The position numbers were made by a program, and so were the translations under genes. This document shows, piece by piece, positions 49,439 through 58,211 of a DNA stretch of 64,000 nt. The notes beneath the pieces were generated by a model that searched no databases, had not been told where the DNA came from, and worked only from the letters and a program-made list of their open reading frames with translations. This stretch comes from an uncultured Verrucomicrobiota bacterium (lineage in GTDB: Bacteria > Verrucomicrobiota > Kiritimatiellia > CAIVKH01): assembly GCA_937872895.1 (NCBI GenBank), contig CALMUP010000027.1:1-64000 (forward strand), given 5' to 3'. Every line of letters starts with the position of its first letter. Within the stretch, counting starts at the first letter, position 1.

Positions 49439-51160
49439 ATGGTTGAATTGAAGAAACGGGAACAGTGGGCGTGGTGGGTTGCAGGGACAAGCGTACTCTT
49501 AACCGTCTTATCCATAGCTGGTTACGTCATACTTTCCGCCGCATTCACCCTCATTACCGGATCTTCGCTGTCCCAACCCTTTATTGCGCTGCTGGCGTCG
49601 GGTCAACAAGCCTTGGCCTGGTCCGGTTGGTGTTGCCTGCTCGTTTGGTGGTTACTGGGCCGTTGGTCCCGGCGTGGTTCCTGGGTGGCTTCAAACCGAT
49701 TCACGTGGCTGATCTGTCTGGCTGGCGGGGCAGCGGCCCTTATCGTACAAGCTGTTCTGTTTGAGAATGTTCCGCACATCACCGACGCGACCAGCCACCT
49801 TTTTCAAGCCAGGATACTCGGCTCCGGGAGGCTGGCGGTACCCAATCCCCCGTGCGTGGAGGCTTTCTTCCAGCACAACGTGGTGATCGGGAAAAGCGGG
49901 TGGTGGCATACCAAGTACTTCCCAGGCCAGGCGTTATGGCTAAGTCCCTGGGTCGCATTGGGCTTAACGTGGCTGGCCATGCCGCTGGCCTGGACCTTGT
50001 GCCTGCGGGCCTTGCACGCGGTGGCCCGTTGTTTTGTTCCGGCACGGGAGGCGGGGCTTGCGATCAGCCTGCTGGCATTCTCGCCGTTGGGATTGCTGGT
50101 CAGTGCTTCATTCATGTCGCATACGACGTTCCTGTTGTTCATGGCGGGAGGGTGCGCCCTGCTGCTTGCTTCCATGGATCGACCGGAAAAGGCACCCCGT
50201 CGCCTTGGTTTGATCGCGGCAGGAACACTGGTTGGTTTGGCCGCCATTACCCGACCGCAGGATCTGGTCCCGTTCGGGGTGGTCCTGGTTTTTGCAGCGG
50301 TGGTTGCTCCCGCCGCGGCGCGCGGATCGCTTTTCCGGTCGATTCCATGGGCGGGCGCGGGCGTTTTGCTTCCGCTGGCATTTCTTCTGTTCTGGAATCA
50401 GCGCTTGTATGGCGGTTGGCTTTCCTCCGGTTACCACTTTGGCGAATCCATTTCGTTGACGCCGATCATCCGCGATGCGATGGGATTCTCGGAGTTCCAC
50501 ACGCCGGCGCGGGCCTTGCACAGCTCGCTCTTGACCTTGTACCGGATGGATGGCGCGATGCTGGGGTGGCCCACCGCCCTGCCCTTTTGCCTCGTTCCTT
50601 TTATGCGGAGGCGCTGGGACCTCCTCGACGTGGCCTGTGCAGGATGGGCCGCGACCACCGTTGGCTTGTATGCCCTGTTCCATTACCAGGGCTTTGAACT
50701 GGAGGCGCGCTACTACCTTCCCGCCCTGCCTCCGCTGGCGCTACTGGCCACCCGCGGCATCCTCCGCCTGGCCGATGGCGCAGGCGAGCGCTCCGGTTCG
50801 ACCCGCCGACTTGCTGCATGGCTGGCCGGTTTGTATACTTTTGCCGCGCTTCACTACTGGCCGATCTACATCGCGCCGAAATACGGAGATCGCTACGAGC
50901 AGGTTGGCCGGGACTATCATGCCCAGGCACAAGCATGGCAGGACCAGCAAGGCGGGGTGCCACTGCTCGTGCTGATCGAGGACTCCGCAGAAAAGGACTT
51001 CCATTACAGTGCCGGCTTCATCTTCAACGATCCGGATCTGCAGGCATCCATCGTGTATGCACGCCTGATTCCGGATCAACTCGCGTGCCTGAAGCAGGCC
51101 TTTCCGGAAAGGCAGGTCGTACGGATTACTCCGGAAGGAGCGCTGGTTCCGATGGAATAA
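49439..51160 (+). CDS. GT39/PMT-like integral membrane glycosyltransferase
   Basis: A 573-residue protein with about ten to twelve hydrophobic segments and a soluble C-terminus (about 480-573). The first periplasmic loop holds ITDATSHLFQARIL, similar to the acidic motif of ArnT/PMT-type enzymes that use polyprenyl-phosphate sugars. HTKYFPGQALWLSPW is also in keeping. It is transcribed away from the GbsR gene and towards a GT2 that resembles polyprenyl-phosphate-mannose synthases, which could make its donor. Assignment to a numbered family is tentative. Confidence 0.72.
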   Translation: MVELKKREQWAWWVAGTSVLLTVLSIAGYVILSAAFTLITGSSLSQPFIALLASGQQALAWSGWCCLLVWWLLGRWSRRGSWVASNRFTWLICLAGGAAALIVQAVLFENVPHITDATSHLFQARILGSGRLAVPNPPCVEAFFQHNVVIGKSGWWHTKYFPGQALWLSPWVALGLTWLAMPLAWTLCLRALHAVARCFVPAREAGLAISLLAFSPLGLLVSASFMSHTTFLLFMAGGCALLLASMDRPEKAPRRLGLIAAGTLVGLAAITRPQDLVPFGVVLVFAAVVAPAAARGSLFRSIPWAGAGVLLPLAFLLFWNQRLYGGWLSSGYHFGESISLTPIIRDAMGFSEFHTPARALHSSLLTLYRMDGAMLGWPTALPFCLVPFMRRRWDLLDVACAGWAATTVGLYALFHYQGFELEARYYLPALPPLALLATRGILRLADGAGERSGSTRRLAAWLAGLYTFAALHYWPIYIAPKYGDRYEQVGRDYHAQAQAWQDQQGGVPLLVLIEDSAEKDFHYSAGFIFNDPDLQASIVYARLIPDQLACLKQAFPERQVVRITPEGALVPME

Positions 51161-51197
51161 ACCCGTGGATGCAGGGCCGGTGCCGGGAACGGCGCGG

Positions 51198-51893
51198 TCA
51201 GTCCACGAAGCGGTATTTCAAGATGCACCACATCGCGCGGAAGCCGTCTTTCCACGTGATTTTCTTGCCTTCTGAATACGGGCGGCCGTAGTAGGAAACA
51301 GGCACCTCGTAGATGCGCCACTTGCCCTTGGCGACCTTGGCGGTGACTTCGATCTCGAACCCGAACCGGTTCTCCTTGATCTGGATGGTCTTGATCACCT
51401 CGCGGCGGAATACCTTGTAGCAGACCTCGACGTCGGTGAAGTTCAGGTTGGTCATCATATTGGAGAAGAGCGTGATGACCTGGTTGCCGATCATGTGCCA
51501 GAAGTACAGGACGCGGTGCGCACCGCCCCCGATGAATCGCGAACCATACACCACATCGGCGCGGCCCTCGAGAATCGGGGCGAGCAGGGTGTGGTAGTCA
51601 CGCGGGTCATATTCGAGATCGGCATCCTGGATCAGCAGGATATCACCGGTGGCGCTGGTCAGTCCGGTTCGAAGAGCGGCACCCTTCCCCTGGTTGACCT
51701 CGTGGAAGATCAGGTTCATCGCCGGGAAGCGATCCTTCAAGGTGGGCAGGACATCGCGGGTTCCGTCGGTGGAGCCGTCATCCACGACGACGATCTCCTT
51801 TTCCATCCCGACATTGACCTCGTCAACGCGGGCAAGCAACTGGTCGATCGTGCGGGCCTCGTTATAAACGGGAATGATGATGGATAACTTCAT
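51198..51893 (-). CDS. Glycosyltransferase family 2, dolichol-phosphate-mannose-synthase-like
   Basis: A 231-residue GT-A enzyme without added membrane segments. MKLSIIIPVYNEARTIDQLL, VVDDGSTDGTRDVL and the DxD in LIQDADLEYDP (about 88-98) are typical of polyprenyl-phosphate mannosyl- or glucosyltransferases. Its product could feed the GT39-like protein encoded convergently 37 bp away. It is the last gene of the export-protein operon. Confidence 0.9.
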   Translation of the reverse strand: MKLSIIIPVYNEARTIDQLLARVDEVNVGMEKEIVVVDDGSTDGTRDVLPTLKDRFPAMNLIFHEVNQGKGAALRTGLTSATGDILLIQDADLEYDPRDYHTLLAPILEGRADVVYGSRFIGGGAHRVLYFWHMIGNQVITLFSNMMTNLNFTDVEVCYKVFRREVIKTIQIKENRFGFEIEVTAKVAKGKWRIYEVPVSYYGRPYSEGKKITWKDGFRAMWCILKYRFVD

Positions 51894-51921
51894 GGCGGCT
51901 CCTGCGGTTTGTGCGCAAAAA

Positions 51922-52725
51922 CTATCGGTTTTGAGGCGAATCGCCCATCACTTTCTTTGCCAACGGCGACGGGACGAACAGGTAATCCACCGCCCGGTCA
52001 CCGGACTGGCGCGGGCGGCAACGCCCGGCCTCCAGGGTCAAGGCCTGGTAGCCGGCGGAGGCCAGCAGGGCAAAGAGCCGATGGGCCGGGGTGTCTGCGG
52101 CATCGGGATCACCGGCAACCTCGATCAACAGGCTGGGGTGGTCGGCCAGCAGGGTGGATGCACCACGAAGGGCGGTTTCCTCATGGCCCTCGACGTCGAT
52201 CTTGATGAAGGCGGGGCGCAGGTTTTCCCGGCGGACGAGGTCGTCGAGGGTCACGGCCTCGACCGTGAAGGAGCGAGCCCCGGGCAGGGCGGAATCCGCG
52301 ACGGTACGGATGCGCGATTCGTAATAGTTTTCCCGGCCATCCGCACCCACCGGTACGTCCATGGTCACCGATCCGGGGCGGTCGGACACGCAGGCCTGCA
52401 CCACGGTCACCCGGCCGGGAAACAGGGTGGTCATGCTGGAGGCAAGGGCATCGTGGGTATCGGGAATCGGCTCCACGGATACAACACGGCCGGAGGGGCC
52501 GACCCAGCGGGCAAACAGGCCTGAAAGGTAACCCACGTTGGCGCCAACATCCAGCACCTGGTCGCCGGGTTGCACCAGCAAACGGATCACCGGTGACCAT
52601 TCCCAGTCGGCATCGGTATAGGAGGCGACGATACCGCGGTAATAGCGGCGGCGAATGAGGCGGCGGAGGCCATCCGGCAACAGGCCCTGCAGACGGCCAT
52701 ATCCTTTGCGCAAGAGTTGGTGCAT
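51922..52725 (-). CDS. FkbM-family methyltransferase
   Basis: A 267-residue SAM-dependent enzyme. VLDVGANVGYLSGLFARWVG is motif I, VVSVEPIPDTHDAL follows, and FIKIDVEGHEETALRGA is the FkbM hallmark. FkbM enzymes O-methylate sugars and polyketides. A basic, amphipathic N-terminus (residues 1-35) may touch the membrane. It lies 28 bp before the GT2 gene and 9 bp after the NusG-like gene. Confidence 0.92.
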   Translation of the reverse strand: MHQLLRKGYGRLQGLLPDGLRRLIRRRYYRGIVASYTDADWEWSPVIRLLVQPGDQVLDVGANVGYLSGLFARWVGPSGRVVSVEPIPDTHDALASSMTTLFPGRVTVVQACVSDRPGSVTMDVPVGADGRENYYESRIRTVADSALPGARSFTVEAVTLDDLVRRENLRPAFIKIDVEGHEETALRGASTLLADHPSLLIEVAGDPDAADTPAHRLFALLASAGYQALTLEAGRCRPRQSGDRAVDYLFVPSPLAKKVMGDSPQNR

Positions 52726-52734
52726 CGCGTCACA

Positions 52735-53265
52735 TCATACCGGGATCAGCCACTCCGCTTCAACCTCCACGGCGAGGGCTTGCTGGATAAAATCGATGTT
52801 GAGGACCACCCGGGTCCGGTTCTTGAACCGGGAGACCACGCCTTCGACGCCCTTGAGCGGTCCGGCCTGCACGGTGACGCGGGTGCCTTCGACGATCCGG
52901 GGCAGAAGTTCGAAGGTGTCATGCTGGTCCAACGCCGTCTTCACCTGATCAAGTTGACGGATCAGCGTCGCCTGGTCGGGCACTTCGAGCAGGTTGGCCA
53001 CCCTCTGGTTCTGGCGCAGCAGTTGTCGGCCCGGGGCATTGGTAAGGGCGAACAGGTAACCGGGGAAGACCGGGTGGTCGAACACCCGGACGCGGCGGCC
53101 GTAGGTGCGGCGTTTGGCCAGCATGGGCAGATAGCAGGGCAGACCGCGTTGCCGGCAGAATTCGGCGATACGCTTCTCGCAGCGTGGACGGCTGTGAATG
53201 ACCGCCCAGTGGTGAACGGCATCGGGACGGGGCAGTGCGGGTGCCGGAGGCGCGGACGGGTTCAA
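52735..53265 (-). CDS. NusG/UpxY-like transcription antiterminator
   Basis: A 176-residue NusG paralogue. The NGN domain (WAVIHSRPRCEKRIAEFC to about 110) and a C-terminal KOW segment (PLKGVEGVVSRFKNRTRVVL) are present. The start is a TTG at 53265 overlapping the upstream stop as TTGA; no ATG lies near. UpxY, RfaH and LoaP proteins let polymerase read through long polysaccharide operons, and this locus is very long with many hairpin-forming repeats between genes. Its own target sequence is not identified. Confidence 0.87.
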   Translation of the reverse strand: MNPSAPPAPALPRPDAVHHWAVIHSRPRCEKRIAEFCRQRGLPCYLPMLAKRRTYGRRVRVFDHPVFPGYLFALTNAPGRQLLRQNQRVANLLEVPDQATLIRQLDQVKTALDQHDTFELLPRIVEGTRVTVQAGPLKGVEGVVSRFKNRTRVVLNIDFIQQALAVEVEAEWLIPV

Positions 53266-54743
53266 GCGGACTTGCTCCCGGACGACTTGGCCGGAGCGGG
53301 CACGGCAAACTCCTCGGCATTTTCCTGCTGCGCCGGATCCACCGCGTTCTCGTCGTTGTGCTTCAGGCCGACCACGACCGTTTTCACCGTGCGGAGCAGG
53401 ATCAGGCAGTCGAGGAAAAAGCCCATGTGCTTGATGTAGTAGAGATCATACTGGAGCTTGCGGCGCGCGCCCTCGATGTTCGAGGCGTAGGGATACTTCA
53501 CCTGGGCCCAGCCGGTCACGCCGGGGGGGACGAGCAGGCGTTCGCGGTAGAACGGGATCGCGGCGGCGAGGGTATCAACGAATTCCGGGCGCTCCGGGCG
53601 CGGGCCGACCAGGCTCATCTCGCCCTTCAGCACGTTGATCAACTGGGGGATCTCGTCGATGCGCCACTTGCGGAGGAATTTTCCGACGCGGGTGATGCGG
53701 GCATCGCCGCTGGTGGACCAGACCGCGCCGGACGCGGCCTCGGCGTCCTGGCGCATCGTGCGGAACTTCAGCACCATGTAGGGGTGGCCATCGATACCCG
53801 AACGCTTCTGGCGATAGAACACGGAACCGGGCGAGTCGATGCGAATGACCAGGGCGGTGACCAGGCAGATCGGGGCGGCGAGGATCAGGCCGAACGCGGC
53901 GACGAGGAAGTCCATGATCCGCTTCACCTTGCGGATATGGATCACCGAGCTGTTCATGGCGGCATTCATCAGCCATTCATCGTTGATATGGTCGATGGGT
54001 ATTTCCTGGGCGAGCATCTCATAGAGGAATACGTAATCGATCACCTCGACGCCGGCGCAGCGCAGCGGGCGGAGCAGGCGCAGGATGGCGGGTTCGCGCG
54101 ACAACGAGGTCGCCACGATCAGCGTTTCCACGTCGAATGCATCCACCAGTTCGCGCAGCTTCTCCGTCGTACCCACCACCGGTACGTTCTGGATAAAGGC
54201 GCCGGGCTGGATCTTCTTGCTGGAGACGACGCCGAGCACCTTGAAGCCGGCATCGTTGGTTCCGGCAATGAGCTTGAGCGAGATCTCCGCCTCCTTGCCC
54301 TCCCCGATGATCAAGGCATTCTTGGAGAGCAGGCCGTGTCCAACCGCCATGCCGTACAGGTGGCGCGTGCCCCAGGTGAACAGGAAGATGAACACCCCGG
54401 CCAGCATCAGGATGCCACGACCGAGGTTGAGCTGCGCCTTGGCATAGAAGATCAGCACGATCAGGGCCAGGCTGATCAGCACCGCTACCAGGGGGAGCCG
54501 GTACGAGTGGGCCTTGCGGACCAGCGCGGCACGCTCGTACATGCCCGAGGCGTAGAAGACCACCAGGAAAATGGCACACGAGCCAATAAAGGAACCGAGG
54601 TAGGCTTCGATGTATTCAACGCCACCCTGCGGACCGAGCCGCCACAGGGCGGCCAGCACCAGGGACACGGCGATAATGATGATGTCGGACGTCAGGAGAA
54701 ACGTCCGGCGTAACGAGAGGCTTCTTCCCCGGTGAAACATCAT
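53262..54743 (-). CDS. Initiating polyprenyl-phosphate sugar phosphotransferase (WbaP/WcaJ-like)
   Basis: A 493-residue protein that starts repeat-unit synthesis by moving a sugar-1-phosphate to undecaprenyl phosphate. Four N-terminal membrane segments (about 13-130), a CoA-binding-like Rossmann region (about 140-260) and the C-terminal catalytic domain are in the usual order. Key blocks are LKFRTMRQDAE, WRIDEIPQLINVLKGEMSLV, GPRPERPEF and VPPGVTGWAQV. Sugar specificity (glucose, galactose or other) cannot be told. Confidence 0.94.
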   Translation of the reverse strand: MMFHRGRSLSLRRTFLLTSDIIIIAVSLVLAALWRLGPQGGVEYIEAYLGSFIGSCAIFLVVFYASGMYERAALVRKAHSYRLPLVAVLISLALIVLIFYAKAQLNLGRGILMLAGVFIFLFTWGTRHLYGMAVGHGLLSKNALIIGEGKEAEISLKLIAGTNDAGFKVLGVVSSKKIQPGAFIQNVPVVGTTEKLRELVDAFDVETLIVATSLSREPAILRLLRPLRCAGVEVIDYVFLYEMLAQEIPIDHINDEWLMNAAMNSSVIHIRKVKRIMDFLVAAFGLILAAPICLVTALVIRIDSPGSVFYRQKRSGIDGHPYMVLKFRTMRQDAEAASGAVWSTSGDARITRVGKFLRKWRIDEIPQLINVLKGEMSLVGPRPERPEFVDTLAAAIPFYRERLLVPPGVTGWAQVKYPYASNIEGARRKLQYDLYYIKHMGFFLDCLILLRTVKTVVVGLKHNDENAVDPAQQENAEEFAVPAPAKSSGSKSA

Positions 54744-54769
54744 GGCTCAGCTATCCCCGCCGATGCCGC

Positions 54770-57019
54770 TCACAAGCCCATCGGCTTTTCGTCGTAGCGG
54801 TAATCGTAATTATAGTAGCTGTAGTAGGTCGAGTAGTAATAGTAGCCGACCCGGCCGAACTCGAGGTTGTTGAGGATGCAGCCATCCAGGCGGGCCCCGC
54901 GCTGGAGCAGGTTCTGAATGGTAATCTGGCACAACTTGCGGGAGGTTTTACCGGCCCATACCACCATGATCGTGCTTTCGACCAGTGAGGCCAGCACGGC
55001 AGCCTCGGATACGGCCATGACCGGCGGGCCGTCGAAGACGATCTTGTCGTACGAACGTTTGGCGGCTTCCATAAAGCTGCGGAATTCGTTGCGCATGATC
55101 AACTCGGCGGGATTGGCGGGGAACGGACCGGTGGCGACAAGGTCGAGGTTCTGGACCCCGGTCCGCTGGATCACCGACTCGGCCTTGGCCTGACCGTTCA
55201 ACACATCGGAGAGTCCGCGGCCGCCTTCAAGTCCGAAATACTTGTGCAGCTCACCGCGGCGCATGTCGGCGTCAACCAGCAGGACACGGAAGCCTGCCAT
55301 GGCCAGGCTGATGGCCACGTTGAGCGAGGTGGTCGTCTTGCCTTCGCGCGGCACGGACGAGGTGATCAGCAGGCTCTTGGACTTCCGGTTCTGGTCAGCC
55401 ACCAGGATACTGGCGCGCACATTTCGGTAGGCCTCGGCCAGTCCGCTTTTCGGGTCGATCTGCGACAACAAATGGGTGCGGATATCACCGGCGCTCCAGT
55501 TCGCCGAGGGGATGACGCCGAGGAAATGCAAGCCGAGGGAGTTGGTGATCTCCTCGGGATAGCGGATCGAATCGTCGAGGAAATCGATGGCGAAGATGAT
55601 GGCGATACCGACGGCGATGCCGATCAGGCCGGCCAGGAAAATGCTCTGGATCTTGCGCGGGGTGACCGGGGCATCCCGGCGGATCGCTTCCTCGATCACC
55701 GTGATGGTATCGGGGATGATGCCGGCAGAAATATCCACCTGGCGGATACGGCTGAACACGGCATCCAGGAGGGTCTTCAGCAGGGTGACGTCGTTCTGGA
55801 GGGTCTCGTACCGGTCGAGCACGATCTCCGCATTCATGGCCTGATCGATCCACATCGCGGCGACGCGGGTCAGGGAGTTCTCCTTGAGGGTCAGCGCTTC
55901 CAGTTCGGCGAAATATTTCTCGGTAGCGAATTGGACTTCGCGGTTGAGTTCGGCATTGATCTTGTCCAGGTCGCGCATCAGGGTCCGGATCCCGGGATGG
56001 TTGTCGCGCAGGTTCTCGCGGGCTCGCTTCAGGTCCAATTCCAGGGTGGACCGCCGCTTCTTCAGGTCCAACCAGGTCGTATCGGTTGAACCGCTGAAGT
56101 TCACCACGCCCAGCGGGGTTGTGGAGGAGCGCATGACCATGTCGGACGATCCGGTATCCGCCGGGGCCCCGGCACCTTGGGCGCCGGTCATGGCCATCAC
56201 CGGCATGGTCGGCGTATAGCGGCTGCTCAACGCGGTAAGGATCACATCATCGGATGCATCGGAAAGCAGGGGTTTCTGCATTTCCAGGATCATCCGCTCC
56301 ATCTTGTAGGTGGCGACGCGCGAGGAGATGTCAGACATGATGGTCGCGGCGACATTGCCGGACTTCTGGATGGTGATATCGGAATTTTCCCGCTTGAACA
56401 GGATCAGGGCCTCTTCGGCCTTGCGCAGGTCCTCGCGGATCTTGTTCGCGGTCTGGGTCAGGTTGACGATGGTATTCTGGGCTCCGGCGGTCTGTTCATC
56501 GGTCTTGAACTCGATGTAGGCGCGGGCCACGGCGTTGGCGAAGTCGGCGGAGAACTGGGGATCCAGGGAGGTAACGACGATGGAGACGACCGAGGCACGG
56601 CCGAGGGGCCACACGTTGAATGTGCGGAGCAGCCGGTTGATCTCCGACTCCGGCATGTTCATACTCTCCCGGGCCCGGGCCAGCACGGCCTGCGAATTGA
56701 TGATCCGGACCTGGGTGTCGATGAATTCACCGAACACTTGACGGTCCTGGTCGCGGATCTGGCCCATCGGCGTGGTGCCACGGGTCAGCAGAAGGCTGGT
56801 AGAGGCTCGGTACACGGATTCCTGCTTGGAGATCTGGACGACGGCCACCAGCATCGCGATGGTGAAGCAGATGGCCACCACCCAGATACGACTCACGATC
56901 ACATGCAGGTACTGCTTGATCTTGACCATGTCGATGCCCGAGCTGGAGCTGGGAGCGCCTCCGCTGCGGGGTGGATGGGCATCGGTGGTCTCGCCCGGCG
57001 GTTGAATCATCTGTTTCAT
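54770..57019 (-). CDS. Wzc-like polysaccharide co-polymerase and BY-kinase
   Basis: A 749-residue fusion. The Wzz domain has two membrane segments (about 45-65 and 455-475) around a long coiled-coil periplasmic part. The kinase domain holds Walker A SVPREGKTT (about 555-563), Walker A' VDADMRR (about 582) and Walker B IVFDGPP (about 660). The tail after residue 724 is a dense tyrosine cluster (YYYYSTYYSYYNYDYRY), the site of autophosphorylation in this family. It controls chain length and works with the Wza-like exporter. The start at 57019 follows that gene by 1 bp. Confidence 0.95.
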   Translation of the reverse strand: MKQMIQPPGETTDAHPPRSGGAPSSSSGIDMVKIKQYLHVIVSRIWVVAICFTIAMLVAVVQISKQESVYRASTSLLLTRGTTPMGQIRDQDRQVFGEFIDTQVRIINSQAVLARARESMNMPESEINRLLRTFNVWPLGRASVVSIVVTSLDPQFSADFANAVARAYIEFKTDEQTAGAQNTIVNLTQTANKIREDLRKAEEALILFKRENSDITIQKSGNVAATIMSDISSRVATYKMERMILEMQKPLLSDASDDVILTALSSRYTPTMPVMAMTGAQGAGAPADTGSSDMVMRSSTTPLGVVNFSGSTDTTWLDLKKRRSTLELDLKRARENLRDNHPGIRTLMRDLDKINAELNREVQFATEKYFAELEALTLKENSLTRVAAMWIDQAMNAEIVLDRYETLQNDVTLLKTLLDAVFSRIRQVDISAGIIPDTITVIEEAIRRDAPVTPRKIQSIFLAGLIGIAVGIAIIFAIDFLDDSIRYPEEITNSLGLHFLGVIPSANWSAGDIRTHLLSQIDPKSGLAEAYRNVRASILVADQNRKSKSLLITSSVPREGKTTTSLNVAISLAMAGFRVLLVDADMRRGELHKYFGLEGGRGLSDVLNGQAKAESVIQRTGVQNLDLVATGPFPANPAELIMRNEFRSFMEAAKRSYDKIVFDGPPVMAVSEAAVLASLVESTIMVVWAGKTSRKLCQITIQNLLQRGARLDGCILNNLEFGRVGYYYYSTYYSYYNYDYRYDEKPMGL

Positions 57020-57020
57020 G

Positions 57021-58205
57021 CTAGAAAATATTGAAGATCCGTTGCGGGATGATGATGACGTCCTCGTTCTGCAACGGAACATCCTCGTCGAACTGGCCGC
57101 CCTTTAGGATCTTGTCCACATCGACGACGAGGGTCTGCATCGTCCCATCCGGGGCCTTGCGCTGGATCCGAACCGCCGATCCATTCGAGAACTTGGTCAA
57201 CCCGCCGCGTTGCAGGATGGTGCGGGCCAGGGTGGAATCACCGGTGTTGGACAGGGGATACATGCCCGGCTGTTCGATTTCCCCCAGAAAATAGATGCGG
57301 CCGGCCGCCGTCAGCTTGGCCGAAGGCAAAAACAGGATGTCTCCAGGGAAAATGGGCATATTCATGCTCATGTCCGCGGACCCGAGCAGGCGGCCGAGGT
57401 CCACGGGGATCGCCGAGTAATTGCCGGAGCCATCCGGGCGAAGAATGCGGCCGGAATCGAGTTGTGCCTCACGGGTAACGCCGCCGGCGGTGGAGATCGC
57501 CCGGATCATGTTCATGTTTTCCACGGTGGCATGGAATCCAGGCGTTCCGAATTCACCCAGGGCCAGGAATTCCGCAGCGCCATCATCCTGCCCCTTTTCC
57601 GGCACCACGATGATATCGCGAGGCCGCAGGTACTGGTCGCGGCTGAAATCGAATTCGGTCAGGATGCGTTTCAGATCGACATTGATTACTTCGCGGCTCA
57701 TCGAGCCTCCCGGCCGCCAGCGGAAAATCTTGATTTGATCCGACGCGGCCTTGGGGGTCAGGCCTCCAACCATGGTAATGGCTTCGAGCAGGGTGATGAT
57801 CTCATTTCCCTTGTAAGGGATCGAACCGGGATCATGCACCGCACCAAGGATCAGCAGGCTACCGGAGACATATTCCGACACCTCGATGGCTACGGTGGCC
57901 TTCTTGAAGAAACGCGTCTCCAGGTGCTTGGTCAGGAAGGCGTGGGCCTCATCGAGGGTCAGGTCCTCAAGGCGGATGCGGCCAGCATACTTGAAATCGA
58001 TGTGTCCGTCGCCGGCGACCGGATAGAGACCATCGAGATCGGCGGACTCGTCCACGGTAATGTTCAGCAAATCACCGCCCATGATGCGCCGGACCAGAGC
58101 CTCCTCCCCATCGGCCCACAGGGGCACCGAAACAACGGTTGCCATGCCGAGAACGAAGCATAGCCACCGGATGCAGTTCAGCGATCGGATTACATCAAGA
58201 TACAT
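57021..58205 (-). CDS. Wza-like polysaccharide export protein with SLBB domains
   Basis: A 394-residue periplasmic/outer-membrane protein. A signal peptide (about 12-32) precedes a Poly_export domain (MGGDLLNITVDESADLDG to about 125) and SLBB repeats (LLILGAVHDPGSIPYKG, FLALGEFGTPGFHATV and YFLGEIEQPGMYPLS). No lipobox Cys is obvious at the cleavage site, unlike Wza. It forms the exit channel with the Wzc-like protein. Confidence 0.93.
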   Translation of the reverse strand: MYLDVIRSLNCIRWLCFVLGMATVVSVPLWADGEEALVRRIMGGDLLNITVDESADLDGLYPVAGDGHIDFKYAGRIRLEDLTLDEAHAFLTKHLETRFFKKATVAIEVSEYVSGSLLILGAVHDPGSIPYKGNEIITLLEAITMVGGLTPKAASDQIKIFRWRPGGSMSREVINVDLKRILTEFDFSRDQYLRPRDIIVVPEKGQDDGAAEFLALGEFGTPGFHATVENMNMIRAISTAGGVTREAQLDSGRILRPDGSGNYSAIPVDLGRLLGSADMSMNMPIFPGDILFLPSAKLTAAGRIYFLGEIEQPGMYPLSNTGDSTLARTILQRGGLTKFSNGSAVRIQRKAPDGTMQTLVVDVDKILKGGQFDEDVPLQNEDVIIIPQRIFNIF

Positions 58206-58211
58206 GGCACA

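Noticed and set aside
53235-54713. Plus-strand open frame of 492 codons opposite the WbaP-like gene
   Set aside because: The minus strand encodes a full initiating transferase with all motifs; the antisense frame is composition-driven.
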